NCBI GenBank assembly: GCA_963772335.1
Contig: CAVYXF010000003.1
Location: 186,001-250,000 of the forward strand
Source: CAVYXF01 sp963772335
Lineage (GTDB): Bacteria; Pseudomonadota; Alphaproteobacteria; Rhizobiales; Rhodomicrobiaceae
Length of the DNA stretch: 64,000 nucleotides
Direction of reading: 5' to 3'
Under the pieces are notes generated by a model that saw only the letters and a program-made list of their open reading frames with translations, was not told where the DNA came from and ran no database searches. Position 1 is the first letter of the stretch. The number at the start of each line of letters is the position of its first letter. The translations under genes and the position numbers were made by a program. Positions 24,947 through 36,137 of this stretch are shown piece after piece.

Positions 24947-25385
24947 CTATTTGGGCGGCGTCTTCATTCCGGCCATCTTGCAGATAAGCGCCCATTCCTG
25001 CATCGGTCACCGGCTGAACCGAGAGGCGCGCCTGTTTCACGAGCGCCATGTCCTTAAGTTTCGGCTCGGCTTTCACCTGCGCCAGTGTCACGGGCTCGGG
25101 CATCGGCGCGACCGCCGCGACATCGACGCAGGACCACTTGCCTTCAGGGTCCGTCGAATCCGGATGGGCGAGCGCCGTCACCTTGACGATGCCGACAATG
25201 CGCTTCTCCTCGCCCGTGTGATAGAAGAAGCCGAGCTCGCCCATTTTCATGGCGCGCATATTGTTCTTGGCGGTGAAGTTGCGCACGCCGTCCCATTCCG
25301 AGCCCTTCGCGCCCGCCGCCAGCTGATCCTCCCAGGACCAGGTTTCCGGTTCGGATTTCAAAAGCCAATAAGCCATGTCAGCCAC
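24947..25385 (-). CDS. EVE domain protein (frameshifted near C-terminus)
   Basis: The N-terminal MAYWLLKSEPETWSWEDQ, the GVRNFTAKNNMRAMKMGELG block and FFYHTGEEKRIVGIVKV define an EVE domain, a PUA-like fold linked to binding of modified bases. The frame then reads on past the usual end to 24870. In the next frame the family-typical ending EWALICKMAGMKTPPK and a TAG at 24947 appear at once, so one extra base near 24997 explains it; the restored protein has 145 residues. Repeat copy B lies 118 bp upstream on the same strand. Confidence 0.8.
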
Positions 25386-25502
25386 CCTTCAGCTTTTGTT
25401 CGCATCATCGCTAAGTCATGGTCGAGAACGCTGCGGCCCCGAGACGGAAGTCACATGGCTGCGCTGAACAACATTTTCCAAGGGGTGCATTGGCGCCTCG
25501 AT

Positions 25503-25980
25503 TCATTTTGCCAATGTCAAAGAGCAAATAGTGATCCCCTCGCCGGGCTGTGGCCCGCGAGGCTTTCCGTCAGTCTCTGTCCCTCACGTGAAAGGTCGAG
25601 GGACGGCGCGGGCGGCCATAAAGGCCGTGCGTATGTTGTTGTGGGTGGCCTTCATGGCCGCCCGCGCGCGGTGATATTTTGGCCCCCGCTGCTTCGCCTT
25701 ACCATTCTTCGCGTCCCGGACGACACTGTCTCGGCACACGCGAGTGTCACTGGGCATCGCAACCAGGAGGGAGCCGCGGACCCCTGAGATCGGGTTCGTT
25801 ACACCCACCGCGAGGCTGACCTGCGTTTCCGGCCACTCCAGGCCTCTAATTCCGGTCAGCCATGCCCTCGCGTTCCTCAGGCACCGCTTCCTTCCCCCAC
25901 GGTGAGACGGTCTCGAGGCCCGTGCGTCCCTCAGGGGAAGGAACGAGGGCGAGTGTATGCGCGGGGAGGGGACCGGGGAT
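25503..25980 (-). repeat. Hairpin-rich intergenic repeat, copy B (inverted relative to copy A)
   Basis: Minus-strand copy of the repeat at 15918-16376. The 21 bp hairpin is at 25606-25626 and 25647-25667. It has one change from copy A which, on the minus strand, keeps pairing as G-U but would be an A-C mismatch on the plus strand. The second stem also keeps its paired bases while its loop changes from CCAA to CACA. The conserved TTTGCTCTTTGACATT block forms the 3' end, 118 bp before the EVE start on the same strand. Confidence 0.85.
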
Positions 25981-26030
25981 TGTATCTGTCGGAAAAGCTG
26001 ATGCTTTGGTGAACGAATCACCAAGGATCG

Positions 26031-26064
26031 GCCCGATGGCGGGGTGGCCACCCCGCCATCGGGC
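26031..26064. repeat. Perfect 34 bp palindrome with no loop
   Basis: GCCCGATGGCGGGGTGG is followed directly by its exact reverse complement CCACCCCGCCATCGGGC. The arms are 17 bp and fully G+C rich. No T-run follows on either strand, so it is not a standard intrinsic terminator. It lies 50 bp beyond the outer end of repeat copy B. It could be a protein-binding site or a cruciform-forming remnant. Confidence 0.85.
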
Positions 26065-26383
26065 GGCGAGCGGTCACGGTGGGGATGGACCTTCACGGTC
26101 GAGAGGAAAGGCTAACGCCATCAAAGCTGCTGGCATGACGCAGCACCGAGGAAGATCGTGAAAGCCGCTCAAGCCTGGAAGCGTTCCTCAATGCGGACGG
26201 CCTGTTTGTGGCGCCGTTTCGTGTCGTTCTGCGAGACGGCTGGATTGCCGGTGAAAGCGGCCGGTGATAGAGTTGACGGGTGAGGGACAAGGCAGACGCC
26301 CCACTGCGCCGAGACGCATTGCCACGTGCAAAGCTCTGCCCTAACCGGCGCTCCCTTGAGCGGCGATATGGGCTCTTGGCAAA
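26065..26383. other. Intergenic stretch before the MFS gene, nothing recognised
   Basis: About 320 bp between the palindrome and the MFS frame. Long antisense frames cross it, but none has a family motif or a ribosome site. The promoter of the MFS gene may be here. Confidence 0.4.
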
Positions 26384-27679
26384 ATGGATCTCCGAAATCG
26401 TTCCGGATCGGCGGGTTTTGCCGCCCACGCGCATCCCAATCAGCACCCCGTTCATGACCGTCGGCCAAAACAGCAAAAAGCGCCTGGCAAGACGGTTGCC
26501 TATGTCTATGCTGCGCGAGCCTTCCGCGATTTTGGCGACGGCTTTGTCGCCGTGCTGCTGCCAGTCTACCTGGCGGCGCTCGGGCTTGGTGCCTGGGAGA
26601 TCGGCGTTGTTGCCACCCTTGCGCTGTTCGGCTCTGCCCTGATGACCCTGAGCATCGGCGTCCTGGGAGCCAGGGTGGACCAGCGCACACTGCTGCTTGT
26701 GGCATCCGGTCTCATGACCGCGACGGGTATTGCATTCGCCTGGTTCGAAGCCTATCCGGCGATCCTGCTGATGGCATTTGCTGGCACCGTCAACCCAAGT
26801 GCGGGGACAGTCAGCATCTTCGTGCCGCTCGAACATTCGACGCTGTCTCAATTGGTGCCCGACACCCAGCGAACGGCAATGTTCGCCCGCTATAGCCTGA
26901 TCGGCGCTCTCGCGGCGGCGGTTGGATCGCTAATGTCGGCCAGCCCCGAGTTTCTGCAAAGGCTTGGGATATCGTATCTGGCCGCACTGAAGTCGATGTT
27001 CTGCGTCTATGCTGTGCTCGGCCTGACGGGTGGATGGCTCTACGCCCATCTCCCCGCTGCGAGCGCCAGGACGACGGGAAAGTCGCTGGCAACGCTGGGG
27101 CCCTCTCGCGCCATCGTCTACAAGATGGCCATGCTCTTCAGCATCGATGCGTTCGCCGGCGGGTTTGCCGTCCAGTCGCTGCTCGCACTGTGGCTGTTCG
27201 GCAAATTCGGCCTATCGCTCGCCGCCGCGGGTGTCTTCTTTTTCTGGTCAGGCGTTCTCGCGGCCTTTTCCTTTCCCGTTGCGGCACGGCTATCGCGGCG
27301 CATCGGCCTCGTCAACACGATGGTGTTCACGCACATCCCCTCCAGCCTTTGCCTGATCCTGGCCGCAGCCGTTCCGAGTATCGAGGCGGCGCTCGGCCTG
27401 CTCCTCGTGCGTGCCGCACTTTCGCAGATGGACGTGCCGACGCGCTCCTCCTATGTCATGGCCGTCGTTACACCTTCGGAACGGCCGGCGGCAGCGAGCG
27501 TTACGTCAGTGCCGCGCAGCCTCGCGGCTGCCGCCAGCCCGGCCATCGCCGGTGCGCTCTACGAAGCGGGATTTCCGGCTTTGCCATTGATCCTGTGCGG
27601 CCTGCTCAAGATCGCCTATGACCTCGCGCTACTGTGGATGTTTCGCCATATCACGCCACCCGAGGAATCGCCCATGTAA
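26384..27679 (+). CDS. Major facilitator superfamily transporter (N-terminus uncertain)
   Basis: About 400 residues with twelve hydrophobic segments; the first is AARAFRDFGDGFVAVLLPVY and the signature ALMTLSIGVLGARVDQRTLL is in the first half. The C-terminal half contains AALSQMDVPTRSSYVMAVV, seen in a group of uncharacterised sugar/drug-type MFS proteins. The frame's first 38 residues (rich in His, Arg and Pro) do not look like protein. An ATG at 26454 in another frame (MTVGQNSKK) would join the body if one A were added to the run at about 26470, giving 408 residues. The exact start is therefore open. Confidence 0.75.
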   Translation: MDLRNRSGSAGFAAHAHPNQHPVHDRRPKQQKAPGKTVAYVYAARAFRDFGDGFVAVLLPVYLAALGLGAWEIGVVATLALFGSALMTLSIGVLGARVDQRTLLLVASGLMTATGIAFAWFEAYPAILLMAFAGTVNPSAGTVSIFVPLEHSTLSQLVPDTQRTAMFARYSLIGALAAAVGSLMSASPEFLQRLGISYLAALKSMFCVYAVLGLTGGWLYAHLPAASARTTGKSLATLGPSRAIVYKMAMLFSIDAFAGGFAVQSLLALWLFGKFGLSLAAAGVFFFWSGVLAAFSFPVAARLSRRIGLVNTMVFTHIPSSLCLILAAAVPSIEAALGLLLVRAALSQMDVPTRSSYVMAVVTPSERPAAASVTSVPRSLAAAASPAIAGALYEAGFPALPLILCGLLKIAYDLALLWMFRHITPPEESPM

Positions 27680-27743
27680 GCGATGATGCCGGCCTGGCAA
27701 TGTGCGAAATCGGGAACTTCGTTCGAGAGAAAAGGAAAGGCCG

Positions 27744-28748
27744 ATGCGGTTACAGCACATCATTTTGATCGCCTTCGCTCTGGCCGCCACGGTGATGACC
27801 CGCGCCGCAAAGCGGCTCACCGCTGCGGAAGCACCACTGGTCCTGGAGAAGACCATCCCCCTCGCTGGCGTTTCCGGCCGGATCGACCATCTGGCCGTCG
27901 ATTTGAGTGGAGGGCGCTTGTTTGTCGCCGAACTCGGCAACAACAGCGTCGATATTATCGATCTGCACACGGACAAGATTATTCGCCGGATCGAAGGATT
28001 GAAGGAGCCGCAGGGCGTTGCCTATCTAGCTGATCAAGGCCTGCTCGCGGTCGCCAGCGCCGGCGACGGAACCGTGCGCTTCTTTCGCGCCGACGACTTT
28101 TCCGCCCAGGGCTCGGTCGACCTGAAGGAGGACGCCGACAACATCCGGATCGATCCATCGACGGGGCAGATCGCTGTCGGCTATGGCAATGGTGGTATCG
28201 CCATTATCGATCCGGCAAGCCGGTCCGAGCTGGCTGACATTAGGCTCGCCGACCATCCCGAGAGCTTTCAGATCGAAGTCGATAGCAGCCGCGCTTTCGT
28301 TAACGTACCGGAAGCACACCACATCGCAGTCATCGATCTCAAGTCCCGGAAGCAGATCGCGACATGGCCTACGATGGGGCTCCGGTCGAATTTTCCGATG
28401 GCGCTCGCCGGGTCGGCGGGGCCCGTGGCAGTTGTGTTCCGGGGTCCGCCCAAACTCGCCCTGTTCGACATCGGAACCGGCGCGATCTCTGCTCGCCTTG
28501 CCACCTGCGATGATGCCGACGACGTATTTTTCGATGAAAAGCGCGAGCGAATTTACATTAGTTGCGGGGAAGGGGTCGTCGATGTCGTACAGCGCCAGAG
28601 CGATGGCTTGACATCGATCGCGCGTGTGCCAACGGCAAGCGGCGCCAGAACAGCTCTATTCGTGCCGGCACTTGACCGGCTCTTTGTCGCTGCCCGCGCC
28701 GGGCTTAGATCAAGTGCTGCAATTCTCGTTCTGCGCCCAACATCGTAA
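27744..28748 (+). CDS. YncE-like exported beta-propeller protein
   Basis: A 334-residue protein with an N-terminal export segment (LQHIILIAFALAATVMTRAA) and repeated beta-propeller blades of the YncE/YVTN type: HLAVDLSGGRLFVAELGNNS, VDIIDLHTDKIIRRIEG, GVAYLADQGLLAVASAGDG and later AHHIAVIDLKSRKQIATWP. It ends AAILVLRPTS, the usual end for this group. Such proteins bind ligands or partner proteins in the periplasm. Start at the ATG at 27744 after AAAGGAAAGG. The gene ends intact where the IS remnant begins, so insertion did not destroy it. Confidence 0.8.
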   Translation: MRLQHIILIAFALAATVMTRAAKRLTAAEAPLVLEKTIPLAGVSGRIDHLAVDLSGGRLFVAELGNNSVDIIDLHTDKIIRRIEGLKEPQGVAYLADQGLLAVASAGDGTVRFFRADDFSAQGSVDLKEDADNIRIDPSTGQIAVGYGNGGIAIIDPASRSELADIRLADHPESFQIEVDSSRAFVNVPEAHHIAVIDLKSRKQIATWPTMGLRSNFPMALAGSAGPVAVVFRGPPKLALFDIGTGAISARLATCDDADDVFFDEKRERIYISCGEGVVDVVQRQSDGLTSIARVPTASGARTALFVPALDRLFVAARAGLRSSAAILVLRPTS

Positions 28749-29823
28749 AACTGCTCGTCGCCAAACGCTGCAGCAAATTGTGCACGGAGGAGTAATGCTT
28801 CCGCTCCGACGAGCTCGCCTCCTTGCCGAAACGTCCCTCGGCTTTGGCGTTGGAGGTGTTCGTTCGGGGCGTGAGCGCAGTCACGCCAATGTCTCGGCAA
28901 GAGAGCAGGTCGGGGCCGCGATAATAGCCGGCGTCGGCAATGGCCTCGATCGTCTCGAAACCGAGGGCCTCCTTGGCCATCGCCGCCATCTTCGGCAACT
29001 GCCCGCGATCGACGACCTGGTTCGTGACCTCATGGGCAATGATGAGGTGATGCTCGGTGTCGACGGCGGTCTGCACATTGTAGCCGACGACACCGGTCAG
29101 GCGATCGCCGATCACCATGAGCCGCGTGTCAGGATCGGTGAGCGAAACCTGTTTGTCGGGCGCGGCGTCGACGGCGGCTTCCAAGGCCTTGAGCTTTTGC
29201 ATCTGCGCTTTCAGCTGGACCAGTTTCTCGCGCAAACGCTTGCTGCCGGATTCCACCCCCATGCTTTCCTGGCGATCCGCAGCATCGAGCGCGGTCAGAT
29301 AACGCGCAATCGTTTCGCTGAGGTGAGCCAGGCGCGTCTTCACCTTGCCCCGCGTGAAATTCTTGTCGCGGGCGTTCACACCCTTGAATTTACTGCCGTC
29401 GATGGCCGCAATCGGCCGCGTGAACAGGCCAAGATTGCGGCAGATGACGATGAACTGCGCGCAGGCCGCACAGATCGCAGCGCCATTGTCGCGCCGGAAA
29501 TCGGCGATGGTTTTGAAGTCCGGCGCAAGGCGCCCGGTCAGCCACATCAGCTCGACATTGCGCTGGCATTCGCGTTCCAGCCGCCGGCTCGATTGGATGC
29601 GGTTGAGATAGCCGTAGATGTAGAGTTTCAGCAGCGTTGCGGGATGATAGCTCGGCCGACCGGTTGCAGCTGGCACGATCGCAAAGCCGAGCGCGCCAAG
29701 ATCCAGCGCTTCGACGAATGCCTCTATGATCCGCGCCTGATTGTCCGCATCGACATAATCCTCCAAAGAGGCTGGCAGAAGAGAAGTCTGAGCGCGGTCC
29801 TCGCCCTGGACAAAGCGATGCAT
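28705..29823 (-). pseudogene. IS1182-family transposase, C-terminally truncated
   Basis: From the ATG at 29823 (GGAGGG site upstream) the frame gives MHRFVQGEDRAQTSLLPASL, YGYLNRIQSSRRLERE, the first catalytic aspartate in AAIDGSKFKGVNA and the second in IADAGYYRG. The family then normally continues about 100 residues with the glutamate of a RRETVEHPFG motif. Here it breaks after EGRFGKE into unrelated residues and overlaps the end of the yncE-like gene, so the third catalytic residue is missing. The 372-residue product should be inactive. Confidence 0.82.
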
Positions 29824-29890
29824 GAAACCCTCCTCGATGGAAGATCCCACGCTGCCATGATTTGGCGTTTTCACACAGCCTCAGGCGTAG
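28749..29890 (-). mobile_element. Remnant of an IS1182-like insertion sequence
   Basis: The transposase-upstream end reads GAGGCTGTGTGAAAACG on the minus strand (about 29866-29883), in the position and style of an IS1182 terminal repeat; the small hairpin CAGCCT-caggcgt-AGGCTG spans 29876-29894. A matching second end was not found beside the yncE stop, consistent with loss of the 3' part. Boundaries are approximate. Confidence 0.55.
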
Positions 29891-30035
29891 GCTGTCGTGC
29901 CGGCGGCGAGCTGAGCGGCCGGTCCGGATCCACGAGCCGACCCTCTTGTCGATCAAGCGAGCAGCCGCAAGGCGTGTTTCCGACGCTGACCACTACGGAG
30001 GCTATGGTCTTTCATGTGCGTCGCGCCCGCTTGCG

Positions 30036-30080
30036 CGGGAATGACAGGAGAGTGAGAGGCTGTGTCAGGCTACTTCCATC
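30036..30080. repeat. Short dispersed repeat, copy 1
   Basis: GCGGGAATGACA, about 11 bases, then GGCTGTGTCAGGCTACTTCCATC. Nearly the same order of motifs occurs at 45478-45519 next to a palindrome. Here the palindromic half is missing, possibly lost with the nearby insertion sequence. Confidence 0.6.
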
Positions 30081-30095
30081 GAAGAGATCGCGGGC

Positions 30096-30848
30096 TTAGT
30101 TTAGCTTCTCGATCTCAACGCCAGCGCCGATGATCGCACGCGCGTTATCGGCCTGGACGAAGGCCGCGCAGCCCTCACCCCGCTCTTCGTCGGCGGGCCG
30201 CTTCACGCGGAAGCTTGCCGCCGCGCCATCCCATTGGCCCGCCTGAACCAGATGGCGAACAACATTGGTGTAGGTGATCTTGCGGCCGTAATTCTCGCCG
30301 CGGCGGATATCGACATTCACCTCCGGCGCATAGAGCACAACCCAGACCGTCCCAGCGTTATACTCGCTGCCCTGGGGAGCCGCGCCCACGCGGATAACCA
30401 CGTCCGTGCCTTCGTCCTCGACTTCGATTGGAACGCGCGAGCCCTTCACCAATTTGCCCGTCTTCTCGATGGCACTGGCAATCGCCTCGGGACGGCTGCC
30501 GACAACATGGGCAAGTCCGTTGACGATCAGTTGGGGCGTGTAGATCTCGTGGTCGCCGCGCGCCTCGGCATAGCTGCGCTGGCGCTTACTGAATGTCTCG
30601 GCGGCAAGCGTATCCTTCCAGCCGAGATAATCCCAATAGGTGACGGGAAGCGTGAGGGCGAGAATACCCTGTTCCTTGGCCATCTTGCCAAGAAGGGCGT
30701 CAGCCGGCGGGCAGGAGGAACATCCCTGGCTGGTGAAAAGCTCCAGCACGGTGACCGGCGCTTCGTCCTGTGCGCAAAGCCTGTCGGCGCTTACGCCAAA
30801 GCCCAGAACCAACCCCGCCACTGCGAGGCCAACCACGTTATTTCTCAC
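30096..30848 (-). CDS. DUF1223 thioredoxin-like exported protein
   Basis: A 250-residue protein with a signal peptide (VVGLAVAGLVLGFGVSADRL) followed by VTVLELFTSQGCSSCPPAD, the DUF1223 hallmark with a CxxC pair at C43 and C46. The rest of the family pattern (YWDYLGWKDTLAAETFSKRQ, YTPQLIVNG) is present. The fold is thioredoxin-like and the protein is periplasmic; its redox partner is not known. It is the gene just upstream (minus strand) of the IS remnant, 158 bp downstream of the aconitase stop. Confidence 0.9.
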   Translation of the reverse strand: MRNNVVGLAVAGLVLGFGVSADRLCAQDEAPVTVLELFTSQGCSSCPPADALLGKMAKEQGILALTLPVTYWDYLGWKDTLAAETFSKRQRSYAEARGDHEIYTPQLIVNGLAHVVGSRPEAIASAIEKTGKLVKGSRVPIEVEDEGTDVVIRVGAAPQGSEYNAGTVWVVLYAPEVNVDIRRGENYGRKITYTNVVRHLVQAGQWDGAAASFRVKRPADEERGEGCAAFVQADNARAIIGAGVEIEKLN

Positions 30849-31006
30849 TTAGTTGCACCCTTAACCTTTGATGAACGAGGTGCCGCCAAACATAAGAAAA
30901 ACTGTCGCACCATTTCTGGCCAGGAGTATCACGCCGGCGCCCCTCAATTGCCAGTCACGAGTGGTTGAGAGCAGAAGCGGCTGCACCGGCCCTGCTCTCT
31001 CTCCAG

Positions 31007-33773
<2,767 letters not shown>

Positions 33774-33894
33774 GACAGGGACCTCCAATGTGGGAGCGCG
33801 GGAGGAGGGGACACGGCCCGCTCATCTGTGTAAGCGAGTACGACATATATAGTTAACCGCGCGCGTCAGCCATCATCCAATCGCATGGGTCCTC

Positions 33895-34539
33895 ATGATA
33901 GCGCATCTTCCCCAAAAAATGGTGGCCGAACAGCTGACCGTGATGCGCGGAATCCGGCCTGTGATCCGTGACATTTCGCTCGCCGTCGAAGCCGGGGAGG
34001 CGCTGATCCTTCTCGGGGCAAACGGAGTGGGCAAGACAACGCTTCTGCGGGCGATTGCCGGTTTTCTGCCTCCCGCGCGAGGGTCAATCAGGCTGGAGGG
34101 CGGAAACGAAGACGCAAGCGTTGGCGAGAGCTGCCACTATGTGGGCCATCTCAACGGGGTAAAGCGCAGCTTAACGGTCACCGAGACGCTGCGCTTCTTT
34201 AGCGCTTTCCTCGGCGGCGCGCCCGAGGCGGCCGAATCGGCAGCCGAAAGGCTCGAGCTTGAAGCCCTCGCCGATATCCCCGCCGGCTATCTCTCCGCGG
34301 GTCAGAAAAGGCGGTTGGCTCTGGCACGGCTTTTGTGTGCCGAGCGCCCGCTCTGGCTTCTCGATGAGCCGACCGTGTCGCTGGATGCGCCGTCGCAGGA
34401 TCTGCTCGCCGGGATCATCGATGAGCATCTGGAGTGCGGCGGGATGGTCATTGCGGCAACGCATATCGGCCTTGGCTGGGCGAATATGCGGACCCTCAAT
34501 CTGGCGCGCCAAGCCAGCGCCGATGCGGAAGCGCTATGA
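33895..34539 (+). CDS. ccmA: Cytochrome c biogenesis ATP-binding protein
   Basis: A 214-residue ABC ATPase. Walker A is GANGVGKTT (about residues 42-50), the signature is YLSAGQKRRLALARLL and Walker B is LWLLDEPTVSLD. Together with CcmB it forms the ABC unit that releases haem-loaded CcmE in system I cytochrome c maturation. Its stop overlaps the ccmB start in an ATGA. Divergent from acnA with a 121 bp gap. Confidence 0.93.
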   Translation: MIAHLPQKMVAEQLTVMRGIRPVIRDISLAVEAGEALILLGANGVGKTTLLRAIAGFLPPARGSIRLEGGNEDASVGESCHYVGHLNGVKRSLTVTETLRFFSAFLGGAPEAAESAAERLELEALADIPAGYLSAGQKRRLALARLLCAERPLWLLDEPTVSLDAPSQDLLAGIIDEHLECGGMVIAATHIGLGWANMRTLNLARQASADAEAL

Positions 34540-35204
34540 GCGCCTTCTTCGCGCTTCTTGGCGGTGAGCTGACGCTGGCCCGCAGGCAAGGCGGTGCGAT
34601 CGCGACCGCACTCGGCTTTTATCTCATCGTCGTGGCCACATTGCCGCTCGGCATCGGCCCGGACCTCAATCTCCTCAGCCGCATTGCTCCGGGCGTGCTC
34701 TGGGTGGCATTTCTGCTCTCGGCACTGTTGACCGCAGACCGAATCTTCCAGGACGACTATGAGGACGGCACACTGGAAATCGTGGCGCTCGGGCCACTGC
34801 CTCTGGAGGTCGTCGCACTGACAAAGAGCGTGGCGCATTGGCTGACCGTGGGGCTGCCGCTTCTGCTGCTCGCACCGCTTCTGGCCCTGATGCTGAATAT
34901 GGAAGCGCGCGCCTACGGTCCTTTGATTCTGACGCTGCTTGCCGGCACGCCAGCCGTGAGCTTCCTTGCCGCGATCGGGTCAGCGCTCACTCTCGGCCTG
35001 CGCAAGGCCGGCGTGCTCCTGCCCCTTCTCATCCTGCCGCTTTATGTCCCGGTGTTGATCTTCGGCGTCGCCGCGATCGACTCCGTGGTCACAGGACCGG
35101 GGAGCTTTGCCGCGCCATTCACCGTGCTCTGCGCGCTGACGCTCGCCTCGGCAGTACTGGCGCCGCTCGCGACCGCTGCCGCGCTCCGGCTTAATCTGCA
35201 ATAA
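34536..35204 (+). CDS. ccmB: Haem exporter membrane protein
   Basis: A 222-residue protein with six membrane helices and the CcmB hallmark blocks WVAFLLSALLTADRIFQDDY and GTLEIVALGPLPLEVVALTK after the second helix. The ATG at 34536 overlaps the ccmA stop; a longer open frame starting inside ccmA is rejected. It pairs with CcmA. Unusually, ccmC does not follow here but lies 3 kb downstream. Confidence 0.94.
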   Translation: MSAFFALLGGELTLARRQGGAIATALGFYLIVVATLPLGIGPDLNLLSRIAPGVLWVAFLLSALLTADRIFQDDYEDGTLEIVALGPLPLEVVALTKSVAHWLTVGLPLLLLAPLLALMLNMEARAYGPLILTLLAGTPAVSFLAAIGSALTLGLRKAGVLLPLLILPLYVPVLIFGVAAIDSVVTGPGSFAAPFTVLCALTLASAVLAPLATAAALRLNLQ

Positions 35205-35488
35205 GCACGATTGCGGCATAGCCGGCCGGCCTTCGAGCGCAATCCCCCCGTAAAGCTCCGTAAGTAGACACCGTAAATCTTTTTGCGCGACCTCCCCTCC
35301 TCCATTAACATTCCCAATTCGAAACGATGCGGTCCGGGCAGGGGGCCAGAGAACGTTTTTCAGTTGAGGAAACGCGGCAGGAGATCGGTCTAGGCCCGGC
35401 CGACTTGGGCAGGCACTGCCAGTCACGTCCACATTCTCTTTGAGCCGCGCCGAATTTGCTGGCCAGCGGGGGACGGAGGAGAGTGCTC

Positions 35489-36124
35489 ATGGGCCAGTTT
35501 TATGCCTGGGCCGCAACCGGGCAGGTCACGCGTGTCAAATCCTGGTCCGATCCAGCTGTCGGGGCGAGAGGCAATAGCGCTGCTTCCGAGGACGGCACGA
35601 TGCGCATCGCCACGCGGATGCGGCTTCAGCAAAACATCACACTGCGCACAAAAGATGGTCGCCAGGTCGCCGTTCAGCTCACCGACAGCGGCATCAACAT
35701 CAAGATCGGGCACGTCGTTACCGTGGTATGGGCAGCAAGCGCGGGATCATCGCACGGGCAGTGTGTCTGGGTGCAAAACCATACCACCCGCGCACAGGCG
35801 CGGCTGACCGACAATCTCCCCCTCATCCGGCCGCAGGTGCACGCTAGCAAGGTCGCAGGCTTTGGCTTCCTGGCAACGATCCCCGCAGCGCTCGTTACCC
35901 TGACCTGGCTCATGGTGCCAGGGAGCATTGACCAGATCGATCCGATCGTGCTGCTGGCGGGCGTCACGGCGGCACTCGCGGTGCTGTTCTTGATCGGGGC
36001 TGTGGTGTCGAAGCTGGTCTTCGACTATCTGCGCTCTGACGATAACGAGAAAATCTGGACAGCGGCCGGCAACGCGCTGGCTGCGGCTCACCGGGCCGAG
36101 CTGTCCCGCGCGCCCGTCACCTAG
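35489..36124 (+). CDS. Membrane protein of unknown function
   Basis: A 211-residue protein not recognised. The N-terminal 90 residues form a soluble strand-rich domain (QNITLRTKDGRQVAVQLTDS, IKIGHVVTVVWAA), followed by two membrane helices (GFGFLATIPAALVTLTWLMV and PIVLLAGVTAALAVLFLIGA) and a short tail. This strand domain plus twin-helix layout occurs in small envelope proteins. A GGAGGAG site lies before the ATG at 35489. It sits between ccmB and the MHS transporter, in the block that splits the ccm genes. Confidence 0.68.
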   Translation: MGQFYAWAATGQVTRVKSWSDPAVGARGNSAASEDGTMRIATRMRLQQNITLRTKDGRQVAVQLTDSGINIKIGHVVTVVWAASAGSSHGQCVWVQNHTTRAQARLTDNLPLIRPQVHASKVAGFGFLATIPAALVTLTWLMVPGSIDQIDPIVLLAGVTAALAVLFLIGAVVSKLVFDYLRSDDNEKIWTAAGNALAAAHRAELSRAPVT

Positions 36125-36137
36125 CGCCCCCGCCGCC

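Noticed and set aside
28624..30099. 491-codon plus-strand frame across the IS1182 transposase
   Set aside because: Antisense shadow of the transposase, without motifs or a ribosome site.
34434..34535. Longer ccmB reading frame starting inside ccmA
   Set aside because: The ATGA overlap at 34536 with ccmA is the normal coupled start and the upstream part has no CcmB similarity.
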